Shown here one piece after another: positions 45,989 through 55,400 of a DNA stretch of 64,000 nt. The position numbers were made by a program, and so were the translations under genes. Under the pieces are notes generated by a model that saw only the letters and a list, made by a program, of their open reading frames with translations, did no database searches and was not told where the DNA came from. How positions within the stretch are numbered: the stretch's first letter is position 1; the number at the start of each line of letters is the position of its first letter. This stretch comes from Arenibaculum pallidiluteum (lineage in GTDB: Bacteria; Pseudomonadota; Alphaproteobacteria; Azospirillales; Azospirillaceae): contig NZ_JAFIQU010000020.1 of the NCBI RefSeq assembly GCF_017355985.1, positions 1-64,000 of the forward strand. Direction: 5' to 3'.

Positions 45989-47245
45989 TCATTTTTCCCG
46001 GACCGCCCGGACCAGGACGAATCCCAGGACGAACAGCACCAGGATCGTGGCCATGCCGGCGCGCTGGCTCTGGAATGCTTCGGTCGCACGGGCGAACAGG
46101 AAGGGGCCGAAGAACGCGACCGCCCTCCCCGACAGGGCGTAGAGACCAAACATCTCGGTCTCGAGGCCCCGGGGCGACAGCCGCGCCATCATGGAGCGGC
46201 CCGCCGCCTGGGCCGGGCCGAAGAAGAAGCCGAGGCCGAGGGCGAAGGCCCAGAACACCCTCTTGTCGGCGGCAAGCAGGACCGGCAGGCCGCACAGCGC
46301 GAGGCCCGCCAGCGCCACGAGGATCGTGCGCCTGGCCCCGAACCGGTCGTCCACCCAGGCGAAGCCCAGCGATCCGATCCCCGCTGCCACGTTCAGGGCG
46401 ATCGCGAAGACCAGGATCTCCTCGAACCCCATGCCGTAGGCGCCGGCGGCGAAGATCCCGCCGAACAGCGTCAGCGTGTTGATGCCGTCCCGGTAGAAGG
46501 CGCTGCCGAGGAACCAGCGCACGAGATTGCCGTCGCGGCCGACCGCCCGCAGCGTGCGGCCGAGCTGGGCCAGCCCCTCGGCAACGGCCCGCCCCGCCGG
46601 GATGCCCGCGCCGGGGCGGTCGGGCACCATCAGGAACAGCGGCAGGGCGAAGAGCGCCACCCAGGCCCCGACCAGGACCGAGGTCGCGCGGACATGCTCC
46701 TGCTCGCTGCGGTCCAGCAGGCCCCAGAGCGGCCGCTCGGCCTGCACCAGCAGGACCAGGCAGGCGACCAGGGCCATCAGGCCGCCGAAATAGCCGATTC
46801 CCCAGCCCCAGCCGGAGACGCGGCCGAGATGGCCCGGCGGCGCCACCTGGGGCAGCATGGCGTTGTAGAAGGTCCCCGCCAGCTCGAAGACGAGGTTGCC
46901 GACGACGATCAGTGCCAGGGCCGGCAGCACGAAGGCGGGGTCCGGCCGGACGAACCACAGGCACAGGGTGGAGACGACCGTGGCCGCCGTGAACCCGGCG
47001 AGCCATGGCTTGCGCCGGCCGGCCCGGTCGGCGATCGCGCCCAGGGCCGGCGACAGCACGGCGATCAGCAGGCCCGAGACGGTCTGGGCATCGCCCCACA
47101 GCGCTGTGCCCTCGATCTCCGACGGGGCCACGGCCCGGGTGAAGTAGACGCTGAAGACGAAGGTGCCGACCACCGTGTTGTAGGCCGAGATCGCCCAGTC
47201 GTAGAGGCACCAGCCCAGCACCCGCTTCCGCACGGCCGCGTCCAT
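45989..47245 (-). CDS. MFS transporter, UMF1-like
   Basis: 418 residues from ATG 47245 (MDAAVRKRVLGW), with AGGGGG in front; an ATG five codons upstream is also open. Eleven or twelve membrane helices. UMF1-family marks: VLGWCLYDWAISAYNTVVGTF at the start, PALGAIADRAGRRKPWLAG (MFS loop 2-3) and LGFFFGPAQAAGRSMMARL. Relatives include the Atg22-like permeases; the substrate is unknown. Divergent from the glycosyltransferase-like gene. Confidence 0.93.
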   Translation of the reverse strand: MDAAVRKRVLGWCLYDWAISAYNTVVGTFVFSVYFTRAVAPSEIEGTALWGDAQTVSGLLIAVLSPALGAIADRAGRRKPWLAGFTAATVVSTLCLWFVRPDPAFVLPALALIVVGNLVFELAGTFYNAMLPQVAPPGHLGRVSGWGWGIGYFGGLMALVACLVLLVQAERPLWGLLDRSEQEHVRATSVLVGAWVALFALPLFLMVPDRPGAGIPAGRAVAEGLAQLGRTLRAVGRDGNLVRWFLGSAFYRDGINTLTLFGGIFAAGAYGMGFEEILVFAIALNVAAGIGSLGFAWVDDRFGARRTILVALAGLALCGLPVLLAADKRVFWAFALGLGFFFGPAQAAGRSMMARLSPRGLETEMFGLYALSGRAVAFFGPFLFARATEAFQSQRAGMATILVLFVLGFVLVRAVREK

Positions 47246-47387
47246 CCCGCCCCCTGCCATCCGCCATCGCCCGGGTCTGCGTAACCGGAACGCGCCGCGG
47301 GCGCCAGGGGTCTCGGCTCCCCGCGCCCTCCCGGGCACCCGCCCCCCGGCTCTTCGCCCGCCCCGGCTGGATGCTTGACGGCGGACC

Positions 47388-48491
47388 ATGATCCCTGTCC
47401 CTTGCGCCACCATGGACCGCACGCCCCACCTCCTCGCCACCATCACCGCCAACGGGTTCGGCCATGCCGTGCAGACCGGGGCCGTGCTGCACGCGCTGCG
47501 TCGGCGCCTGCCCGGGCTGCGCCTGACGATCCAGACGGCGATCCCCGCCGCGCGGATCGCCGAGATCGCGCCACAGCCCTACGACCTGCTGCGGGTCGAC
47601 CACGATTTCGGCGTGGTGATCCGCTCGGCGACCGAACTGGACCTGCCGGCGACGCGCGAGGCCTATGGCCGCCTGGCGCGCGACTGGGAGATCCTGGCCG
47701 AGGCCCAGGCCGCCACGATCCGCGGACGCGCGGTCGACCTCGTCCTGGCCAATGTCTCCTTTCTCGCCATCGAGGGGGCGGCGCGCGCAGGCGTTCCGGC
47801 GGCGGCCCTCGCCTGCCTGACCTGGTCGGACATCCTGCGAGGCCTGTTCCCCCAAGGTGACCCGGCCCTGGCCGCGCTGTGCCGGATGGAGGCGGCCTAT
47901 GGCCGCGTGGCCGCCTTCCTGCAGCCCGAGCCCAGCATGCCGACCGCGGCCCCGGTCGAGGCGGTGCGGACGGGGCCGATCTCGACGCGCGGGCAGGACC
48001 GCCGGGATGCCCTGCGCAGGCAGCTCGGCATGGCGCCGGGGGAACGGCTTGTCCTGGTCGCGCTGGGTGGAATGGGGGATGCGCCGCCGGTCGCGCAGTG
48101 GCTGGAGAATCCGGGCCTGCGATGGCTGGTCCCGGCGGGAACGCCCGAGGGGCCGCGCGTCCATGCGTTGCCGGGGCTGGATCTCGGCTGGGCGGACGCG
48201 GTCGCCTCGGCCGATGCCTTCGTGGGCAAGCCCGGCTACGGCAGCATCACGAGCGCCGCGGTCAACGGCGCGCCGTTCCTGTTCATGCGGCGCGGCGACT
48301 GGCCGGAGGAGCCGCCACTGATCGCCTGGGCCCTGGACCGGATCCAGGCGCTCGAGGTGCCGCCGGGGCAGCTCTGGTCCGGCGCGATCGCCGGCGCGCT
48401 GGACGCGCTATGGGCCCGGCCGGCCCGGCCGCGCGTGGAGCCCACCGGCGCGGACGAGATCGCCGAGGCCCTGGCGGCGCTGCTGGACTGA
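47388..48491 (+). CDS. Predicted glycosyltransferase, GT28/MurG-like fold
   Basis: 367 residues from ATG 47388; ATG 47412 (MDRTPHLLATITANGFGH) is an alternative. The N-terminal domain starts with ATITANGFGHAVQ, the glycosyltransferase B-type first strand and Gly loop; the C-terminal domain has VLVALGGMGD and KPGYGSITSAAVNGAPFLFM, the nucleotide-sugar side typical of GT28 proteins. Donor and acceptor are unknown. Confidence 0.85.
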   Translation: MIPVPCATMDRTPHLLATITANGFGHAVQTGAVLHALRRRLPGLRLTIQTAIPAARIAEIAPQPYDLLRVDHDFGVVIRSATELDLPATREAYGRLARDWEILAEAQAATIRGRAVDLVLANVSFLAIEGAARAGVPAAALACLTWSDILRGLFPQGDPALAALCRMEAAYGRVAAFLQPEPSMPTAAPVEAVRTGPISTRGQDRRDALRRQLGMAPGERLVLVALGGMGDAPPVAQWLENPGLRWLVPAGTPEGPRVHALPGLDLGWADAVASADAFVGKPGYGSITSAAVNGAPFLFMRRGDWPEEPPLIAWALDRIQALEVPPGQLWSGAIAGALDALWARPARPRVEPTGADEIAEALAALLD

Positions 48492-48502
48492 GGGGATGGG
48501 GG

Positions 48503-48538
48503 CGAGGCGCCGATGCCCCCGCGGGCATCGGCGCCTCG
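48503..48538. terminator. 16-bp perfect hairpin between convergent genes
   Basis: Arms 48503-48518 and 48523-48538 pair perfectly around a four-base loop. It lies between the glycosyltransferase stop and the alpha/beta hydrolase stop and can serve both strands. No T run. Confidence 0.6.
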
Positions 48539-48545
48539 GTCCGGA

Positions 48546-49490
48546 TCAGGATGCCTTGAAGAAGTCCACGACCTCCTGCTGGAACAGCAGGTGGCCCTTC
48601 TGCAGGTGCATCATGTGGCCGGCGTCGGGGATCACCACGTACTTCTTGCGGGGGTTCGGAAGCTGCCCGAAGAAGGGCAGAAGCCCGTCGGTATCCGCGA
48701 CGTCGTCGTACTGGCCGTGGATCATCATGGTGGGAACCGTGATCAGCCGCGCGTTCACCAGGGGCATGGCGGTCGCGAGGTCGAGCTGCGGCCCGGTCGC
48801 GCTCTTGGGCTCGGCCACGACGGCGGCCTTCGCGAAGGCGTCCACCGTCTCGGCCTCGTTGACTTCGGCCGGGGCCATGGAGACGAAGCGCGTCTTCCAG
48901 CCCGCCTCGGGGATCACGACGTAGGGGTTCTCCTCGAAGAAGCCGATGCGGGCGCGCCGGCGCGCGAGGTCCGGGCTGCCCGAATGCATCTGCGCATAGC
49001 TGACGTAGCGACCGACCTTGCCCGGATTGTCCATGACGTACATGCCGGCGTACTGGGTGCCCCACGACCAGCCGAGCAGGTCCACCTTGGTGACGCCGCG
49101 CAGCTTCAGGACGTAGTCGATGACGGCGCGCAGGTCGTCCTTCGCCTCGCCCGTGGTCATGTGCCCGGCAGGGCGGGTCGAGCGCCCGAAGCCGCGGGTG
49201 TCCAGGGCGAAGACGTCGAAGCCTTCCCGGGCGAGCCGGTCCATCAGGCTGTAGGACGGCTTGCCCGGCACCTGGAGGTCGAAGCTCTCGCGCCCGGCCG
49301 TGGCCGAGCCATGGGCGAGCACCACGACCTTCTTGCCGGCCGGCGCGTCGGCGTACTTTTCCCAGACATAGATCCGGTTGCCGGCGTTCTCCACCCAGTG
49401 CTCGGCGCCGGTGATCCCGGCGGCGGAGGCGACGGAGCAGGCCATGGCGTAGAGGGCCGCGCCCAGCCCCAGCATCAGTGCGCGTTTCAT
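48546..49490 (-). CDS. Secreted alpha/beta hydrolase
   Basis: 314 residues from ATG 49490. Signal peptide MKRALMLGLGAALYAMACSVASA. Alpha/beta-hydrolase motifs: oxyanion VVVLAHGSATAG, FALDTRGFGRST, nucleophile elbow LLGWSWGTQ, acidic residue in MIHGQYDDVAD and His in DAGHMMHLQ. All three catalytic residues are present, so it should be an active periplasmic esterase, lipase or related enzyme. Substrate unknown. Confidence 0.92.
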   Translation of the reverse strand: MKRALMLGLGAALYAMACSVASAAGITGAEHWVENAGNRIYVWEKYADAPAGKKVVVLAHGSATAGRESFDLQVPGKPSYSLMDRLAREGFDVFALDTRGFGRSTRPAGHMTTGEAKDDLRAVIDYVLKLRGVTKVDLLGWSWGTQYAGMYVMDNPGKVGRYVSYAQMHSGSPDLARRRARIGFFEENPYVVIPEAGWKTRFVSMAPAEVNEAETVDAFAKAAVVAEPKSATGPQLDLATAMPLVNARLITVPTMMIHGQYDDVADTDGLLPFFGQLPNPRKKYVVIPDAGHMMHLQKGHLLFQQEVVDFFKAS

Positions 49491-49566
49491 TCTGGAATGC
49501 AACCTTTGCTTGCTTCGTACCTTGCGAGGGAGCGGGGCCCGCGGCGAATGCGGGCCCCGTTCGGGC

Positions 49567-51255
49567 TCACGCGGCCTTCATGGTGTCGATGAACTCGGCG
49601 ACCTCGCCGCGCAGGCGTTCGGCCTCGCGCGCCAAGCCCTCGCAGGCGCCCAGCATCTCGGTGGCCGCGGCCCCCGTCTGGGCGGCGGCGCGGTTCACGT
49701 CGCCGATGTTGGACGAAACCTCGCCAGTCCCGCGCGAGGCCTGGGAGACGTTGCCGGCGATGCTCTGCGTCGCGGCGTTCTGCTGCTCGATGGCCGAGGC
49801 GATGCTGGTGGCGATCTCGTTCATCTGGCCGATGGTCCGGCCGATGGTCTCGATCGCGCCGCGCGCGCCGCCGGTGGCGTTCTGGATCTCGACGACCTTG
49901 CTCTGGATCTCCTCGGTGGCCCTGGCGGTCTGGGTGGCCAGCGCCTTGACCTCGCTTGCCACGACCGCGAAGCCCTTGCCGGCCTCGCCGGCGCGCGCCG
50001 CCTCGATGGTGGCGTTCAGCGCCAGCAGGTTCGTCTGGCCCGCGATCGAGTTGATCAGCCCGACGACCTGCCCGATCTGCTGGGCGGCCTCGACCAGGGT
50101 GTTGATGGTCTCGCTGGTGCGCGAGGCCTCCTGCACCGCCTGGCCCGCGATCCGGGTCGAGGTGGAGACCTGACGCCCGATCTCCGAGATCGAGGCCGAG
50201 AGCTCCTCGGTTGCGGCTGCGACGGTCTGCACGTTGGACGAGGCCTGCTCGGACGCCGCGGCGATGGCGGCGAGCTGCTGCTGCTCGTGCGTGGCGCTGC
50301 TGGCGAGGCCTGTGGCGGAGCTGCGCATCCGCGCAGCGGCCGATGCCACCGAGTCGACGATGCCGAGAACGCTGCCTTCGAAATCGGTCGCGAGCGTCAG
50401 CAGGGTCCGGCGCTTCTCCTGCTCGGTGAGGTTGGCCATCTCCGTGCGCTCGCGCTCGAGGCGGGCCCGGGTCTCGGCATTCTCCTTGAAGATCTGCGCG
50501 GCCTTGCCCATGGCGCCGAGCTCGTCGCGGCGCGAGGCCTCGGGGAAGGCCACCGACAGGTCGCCGTCCGCGAGCGCGTGCATCTTCTTCGCGAGGCGCG
50601 CGATGGTCGCGCTGACGTTCTGCCCGATCAGCGCGATCAGCAGCACGGCCGGCAGCGCCAGGACCGCGACGACGCCCAGCAGCGTCCAGAGCTGCGTCAG
50701 GAAGGCCGCCTGCAGGTCGGCGATGGTGACGCCGGTGCTGACGAAGATCTGCCAGGGCTCGAAGCCCTTGACGTAGGAGAGCTTCTCCTCGGTCTCGCTG
50801 GAGCCCGTGTTGTTGATGAACCACGGATAGAGGTAGGTGCCCTCGCCCTGCTTGGCGATGCGGACCATGGCGGGCAGGATCGGAACGCCCTTCGCGTCCT
50901 TCAGCCCCGAGGCATCCTTGCCCATGATCTTGGGGTTGATGTGGGCGAAGCCGACATTGTCGTAGGTGTAGGAGAACAGATAGCCGCCGTTCTGGTACTT
51001 CAGCGCCAGCAGCAGCTCCTTGAAGCGTGCCTGCGCCTCGTCGCGGGTGATCTTGCCTGCGGCGGCATCGGCCTCGAGCTTCTCCGCGATGGAGTGGCCG
51101 AGATCCACCAGGTTCCTGAGGTCCGACACCCGGTCCTGGTACATGCGCTGGTAGTTCAGGTACAGGCCGCCGCCCGCGATTGCGAGCACGGCGATGCTGG
51201 CCGCGACCACGAGAGCCCAGAGCTTGGCACGGATCGACAGGTTCCAACTCGTCAT
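49567..51255 (-). CDS. Methyl-accepting chemotaxis protein with sCache_2 sensor
   Basis: 562 residues from ATG 51255. Helix 1 lies near 10-32 and helix 2 near 185-210; between them is a single-Cache (sCache_2) domain with [30 protein letters not shown] and a late [17 protein letters not shown], a well-known pattern that often binds small organic acids such as pyruvate or acetate. A HAMP domain and the signalling domain follow ([33 protein letters not shown]). No CheR-binding tail. Downstream of the EAL gene on the same strand. Confidence 0.95.
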   Translation of the reverse strand: MTSWNLSIRAKLWALVVAASIAVLAIAGGGLYLNYQRMYQDRVSDLRNLVDLGHSIAEKLEADAAAGKITRDEAQARFKELLLALKYQNGGYLFSYTYDNVGFAHINPKIMGKDASGLKDAKGVPILPAMVRIAKQGEGTYLYPWFINNTGSSETEEKLSYVKGFEPWQIFVSTGVTIADLQAAFLTQLWTLLGVVAVLALPAVLLIALIGQNVSATIARLAKKMHALADGDLSVAFPEASRRDELGAMGKAAQIFKENAETRARLERERTEMANLTEQEKRRTLLTLATDFEGSVLGIVDSVASAAARMRSSATGLASSATHEQQQLAAIAAASEQASSNVQTVAAATEELSASISEIGRQVSTSTRIAGQAVQEASRTSETINTLVEAAQQIGQVVGLINSIAGQTNLLALNATIEAARAGEAGKGFAVVASEVKALATQTARATEEIQSKVVEIQNATGGARGAIETIGRTIGQMNEIATSIASAIEQQNAATQSIAGNVSQASRGTGEVSSNIGDVNRAAAQTGAAATEMLGACEGLAREAERLRGEVAEFIDTMKAA

Positions 51256-51327
51256 GGCGTATACATCCAAAAGCATTAATACGATAGGATAGGGCGCTGG
51301 TTTAGCGCCGCGTCCTTAACAATGATT

Positions 51328-51367
51328 GAAGAAGCCGCCACCGGGGGCGGCGGCAGGCATCGCCTGC
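51328..51367 (-). terminator. Terminator-like hairpins after the EAL gene
   Basis: On the minus strand a six-pair hairpin (gcaggc 51353-51358 with gcctgc 51362-51367) is followed by a second (gccgcc/ggcggc arms at 51334-51351) and then TTCTTC. Modest T content. Confidence 0.5.
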
Positions 51368-51377
51368 GGCGGCTCGC

Positions 51378-52424
51378 CTACAGGAGGCAGGCCGGCACGA
51401 CCGGCCGGCCGAGCCCGAACCCCTGGAAGAGATCGATCCCGGCACCCTGCAGCCAGCGGTGCTCGGCTTCGGTCTCGATCCCCTCGGCCAGGATCAGGGC
51501 GCCGTTCTCGCGCGCGATCGCCGCGAGATGGGTGACGATGCTCTGGCGGAATCGGTCCTGATCGACGTCGCGGACGAGGTCCATGTCGATCTTGATCACG
51601 TCGGGCTTCACCTCGCGCAGCAGGCTGAGGCCCGAGAACCCCGCCCCCACGTCGTCGAGGGCGACCAGGAAACCGGCCCTGCGGTAGTAGTCGAGAATGG
51701 AGAGGAGGTGGGTGCGGTCGCGCACCTGCGTGCTCTCGGTGACCTCGAAGACCACCGTTCGCGGATTCAGCCCCAGCCTGCGCACGGCGTCGAAGGTGGT
51801 CCCGAGGCAGGCCTCCGGATCGTAGATGCTGGTCGGGTTGAAATTGACGAAGAGGTGACCGTTCAGGCCGGCACGTGCCGCCCCCTCGATGGCCTGGCGG
51901 CGCCCGATCTGGTCGACGGTGAACAGCATGCCGGCCTCCTCGGCCACGCCGATCAGCCGTCCGCCCCCTACCAGCGCACCGTCCTCGCCGAGCCCGCGCA
52001 GCAGGGCCTCGTGCCCGTAAGCCGCGCCGGACCGGTCGAAGATCGGCTGGAAGGCGGGGCGCAGGCGATCGCCTTCGATCATGCGCACGAGCCAGCGGCC
52101 CCGGATTGCGCCCACGACCTCTGCCAGGGGGCGGACGGCCAGCCAGTCCTGCGGGCTTGGCAACGCCTGCGCATCCAGCACCAGCGCACGCGTCTTCTGC
52201 ATCTCCTCGGTCGAGAGGGTGGATTCCGCCGCCCCCGCGAGGGTCTCCAGCTCTGGGGCTGCGAGGACGATCTCGGCCGTCAGCGCCTCGGCCCCGACCC
52301 CGAGACCGCGGCCTACGGCGGCATGGAGGAATTTCGCGGCGGCATGCGCGGTCGGGAAACCGAGAAGGACGCGGTTGCGGTCATGGAAGAGGGGATCGAC
52401 CCTCTCGCAGTCGGGACAGTGCAT
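51378..52424 (-). CDS. EAL-domain c-di-GMP phosphodiesterase
   Basis: 348 residues from ATG 52424, with GGGGAG upstream. N-terminal about 100 residues start MHCPDCERVDPLF, a CPxC-like pair, and are otherwise unknown. The EAL domain (about 110-345) has the catalytic set: HEALLRG (EAL motif), NFNPTSIYDP (Asn), FEVTEST (Glu), LDDVGAGFSGL (two Asp, DDFG-type with Val for Phe), IKIDMDLV (Lys) and AEGIETEAE (Glu). It should hydrolyse c-di-GMP. It lies upstream of a chemoreceptor, separated by a terminator. Confidence 0.94.
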   Translation of the reverse strand: MHCPDCERVDPLFHDRNRVLLGFPTAHAAAKFLHAAVGRGLGVGAEALTAEIVLAAPELETLAGAAESTLSTEEMQKTRALVLDAQALPSPQDWLAVRPLAEVVGAIRGRWLVRMIEGDRLRPAFQPIFDRSGAAYGHEALLRGLGEDGALVGGGRLIGVAEEAGMLFTVDQIGRRQAIEGAARAGLNGHLFVNFNPTSIYDPEACLGTTFDAVRRLGLNPRTVVFEVTESTQVRDRTHLLSILDYYRRAGFLVALDDVGAGFSGLSLLREVKPDVIKIDMDLVRDVDQDRFRQSIVTHLAAIARENGALILAEGIETEAEHRWLQGAGIDLFQGFGLGRPVVPACLL

Positions 52425-52497
52425 GCAGGAAGCTCCCCGCCGGCATGGGGCCGGCGGCGGAGCAAACCTACCACTTCCGAGCGGGGGAGTCCTGTGA

Positions 52498-55400
52498 TCA
52501 GCCCGCGACCATGCCCCTGAGCTGGCGGCTTGCGACCGCCAGCATGGCGAGATCCAGCTGGCCCGCGGCCCTGAGATCCGCCAGGAGCTGGCGCACCCGC
52601 TCCACCGGGCCCGGCCGCGCCGCGATCCAGGCATCGATCGCGGCGCCTGGCTCCGCCTCGGGTCCGGTCTCGGCCAGGTCGGTCTCGAGTACGCGGGTGG
52701 TGAGCTGGCCCTGCAGGGCGAACAGGTCGTCGACGATGGCCGACACCGCCTGACGCTGCCAGTGGTTGTCCGCCCTGATCGCAGCGGCCTGCGCCCGCAG
52801 CCAGTCGAGGCCGAGCCGGTTGCCGAGCGCGAAATAGACGCCCCCGACCCCGTCGGCGGTCCGGCCCAGCCGGTCGGCGATGCGCACGATCTCGGGCGCG
52901 GCGGACAGGGCCGGCAGGCTCGCGACCCTGCGTGCCAGCGCCTCGGGAACGCCCAGCGCCTGGCGGCGCCCGGTCTCGACCTCCAGCCGCTCGCGGTCGG
53001 CCGGGGGCAGCAGGTCGGCCAGCCGGGCCGCCAGCGCGGCGGTCCCGGCGGCGCAGGCCTGCCCCGTCTTGCGCAGGTCGCCGGCGGCGTTCACCAGAAG
53101 CCATGAGGTGGTGCGGTCCAGCAGGGCCTGGATCTGCAGCAGCATCTCGATCTGGAGCTCGGCCGGGGCGTGGTTGTCGAGCGCTTCGATGCCGTCCCAC
53201 AGGGCGCGCAGCCCGAACGCCTCGCGCATCGCGGTATAGGCGATCGCGACATCGGCGGGGCCCATGCCGGTGCGGTCCATCTGGTCCATGACGAAGGTCG
53301 GCCCGACCCGGTTCACGAGATCGTTGGTCACGACCGTCGCCACGATCTCGCGGCGCAGCCGGTGGCCGGCGACCGCCGCCCCGAAGCGCTCGCGCAGCGG
53401 TGCCGGGAAGTAGGACGCGAGGTCCCGCTCCAGGTCGGGATCGTCGGGCAGCGGGGATTCCAGCAGGTCGTCGTAGAGCGTGATCTTGGCGTAGGCGAGC
53501 AGCACCGCCAGCTCGGGCCGGGTCAGCGGCATGCGCGAGAGCAGCCGGCCGGAGAGCTCCTCGTCGTCGGGCAGCGCCTCGACGGCGCGGTTCAGGTGGC
53601 CGCGCTTCTCCAGCGCGCGCATGAAGCGCAGATGGGCCTCGAACCGCTCCATGCCGGCCGCGCGCTCCACCGACAGCGCCTGCGTCTGCAGGTAGTTGTC
53701 GCGCAGGACCAGCGCCGCGACCTCGTCGGTCATCTCGGCCAGCAGCTCGTCGCGGTGCTTCTCCGTCATGTCGCCGCGGGCGACCACGCCATCCACCAGG
53801 ACCTTGATGTTCACCTCGTGGTCCGAGGTGTCCACGCCGGCCGAATTGTCGATGGCATCGGTGTTGATGCGCACGCCGGCGAGCGCCGCCTCGATGCGCG
53901 CGCGCTGTGTCAGCGCCAGGTTCGCGCCCTCGCCGACCACGCGGGCGCGGATCTCGGCGGCGTCGATGCGCAGCGGGTCGTTGGCCTTGTCGCCGACCTC
54001 GGCGCCGCTCTCGGACGAGGCCTTCACATAGGTCCCGATGCCGCCGAACCACAGCAGGTCGACCTGGGCGCGCAGCATGGCCTGGATCAGCTCGGCCGGG
54101 CTGACGCGCTCGCGCTCGATGCCGAAGCGCTCGCGGATCTGCGGGGTCAGCGCCACCGACTTGGCAGAGCGCTCGAAGACGCCGCCGCCTTCCGAGATCA
54201 GGCTCCGGTCGTAGTCCGCCCAGGACGAGCGCGGCAGGTCGAACAGGCGCCTGCGCTCCTGCCAGCTCCGCTCGGGGTCGGGATCGGGGTCGCAGAAGAC
54301 GTGCCGGTGGTCGAATGCGCCGAGCAGCCGGATGTGCCGCGAGAGCAGCATGCCGTTGCCGAACACGTCGCCCGACATGTCGCCGACGCCGACCACGGTG
54401 AAGTCCTGGGACTGGATGTCGGTGCCGAGCTCGCGGAAGTGGCGCTTCACCGCCTCCCAGGCGCCGCGGGCGGTGATGCCCATGTCCTTGTGGCTGTAGC
54501 CCCGCGACCCGCCCGAGGCGAACGCGTCGCCGAGCCAGAAGCCGTATTCCAGCGCGATGGCGTTGGCGATGTCCGAGAAGCTGGCCGTGCCCTTGTCGGC
54601 CGCCACCACCAGGTAGGGATCGTCGGCGTCGCGGCGCACCACGCCCTTGGGCGGGACGACCGTGCCGTCGGGCGCGAGCGTGTCGGCGAGGTCGAGCAGC
54701 CCGCGCATGAAGGTGCGGTAGCACTCGATCCCCTCGGCCTGGAAGGCGTCGCGCCCGGCCTCGGGCGCGGGCGGGCGCTTCACGACGAAGCCGCCCTTGG
54801 CGCCCACCGGCACGATCACGGCGTTCTTCACCATCTGGGCCTTCATCAGGCCGAGGATCTCGGTCCGGAAATCCTCGCGCCGGTCGGACCAGCGGATGCC
54901 GCCGCGAGCCACCTTGCCGCCGCGCAGGTGCACGCCCTCGACCCGGGGCGAGTAGACGAAGGTCTCGACCCAGGGCCGCGGCAGCGGCAGGTCGTCGATC
55001 TGCCGGCTGTCGAGCTTGAAGGCGATGTAGGGCTTGCCCTGGTAGTAGTTGGTCCGGAGCGTCGCCCGGACCAGGTTCACGAAGCGCCGCAGGATGCGGT
55101 CCTCGTCCAGGTTCGAGACGGCGTCGAGCCGGTGGTCGATCTCGACCAGCAGGCCGTTCACGGCCTCGCCCTTGGGCGTCGCCTCCTGCGGGCGCGCGGG
55201 ATCGTGAAGGGCGTGGAACAGCCGCACCAGCAGCGCGGCGATCACCGGGTGGCTGGCCAGCGTGTCCTCGACCGTATCCTGGCTGAACTGCAGCCGGGCC
55301 TGGCGCAGGTACTTGGCATAGGCGCGCAGCACCGCGACCTCGCGCCAGGAGAGGCCGGCGCGCAGGACGAGGCGGTTGAAGCCGTCGTCCTCCATCTCGC

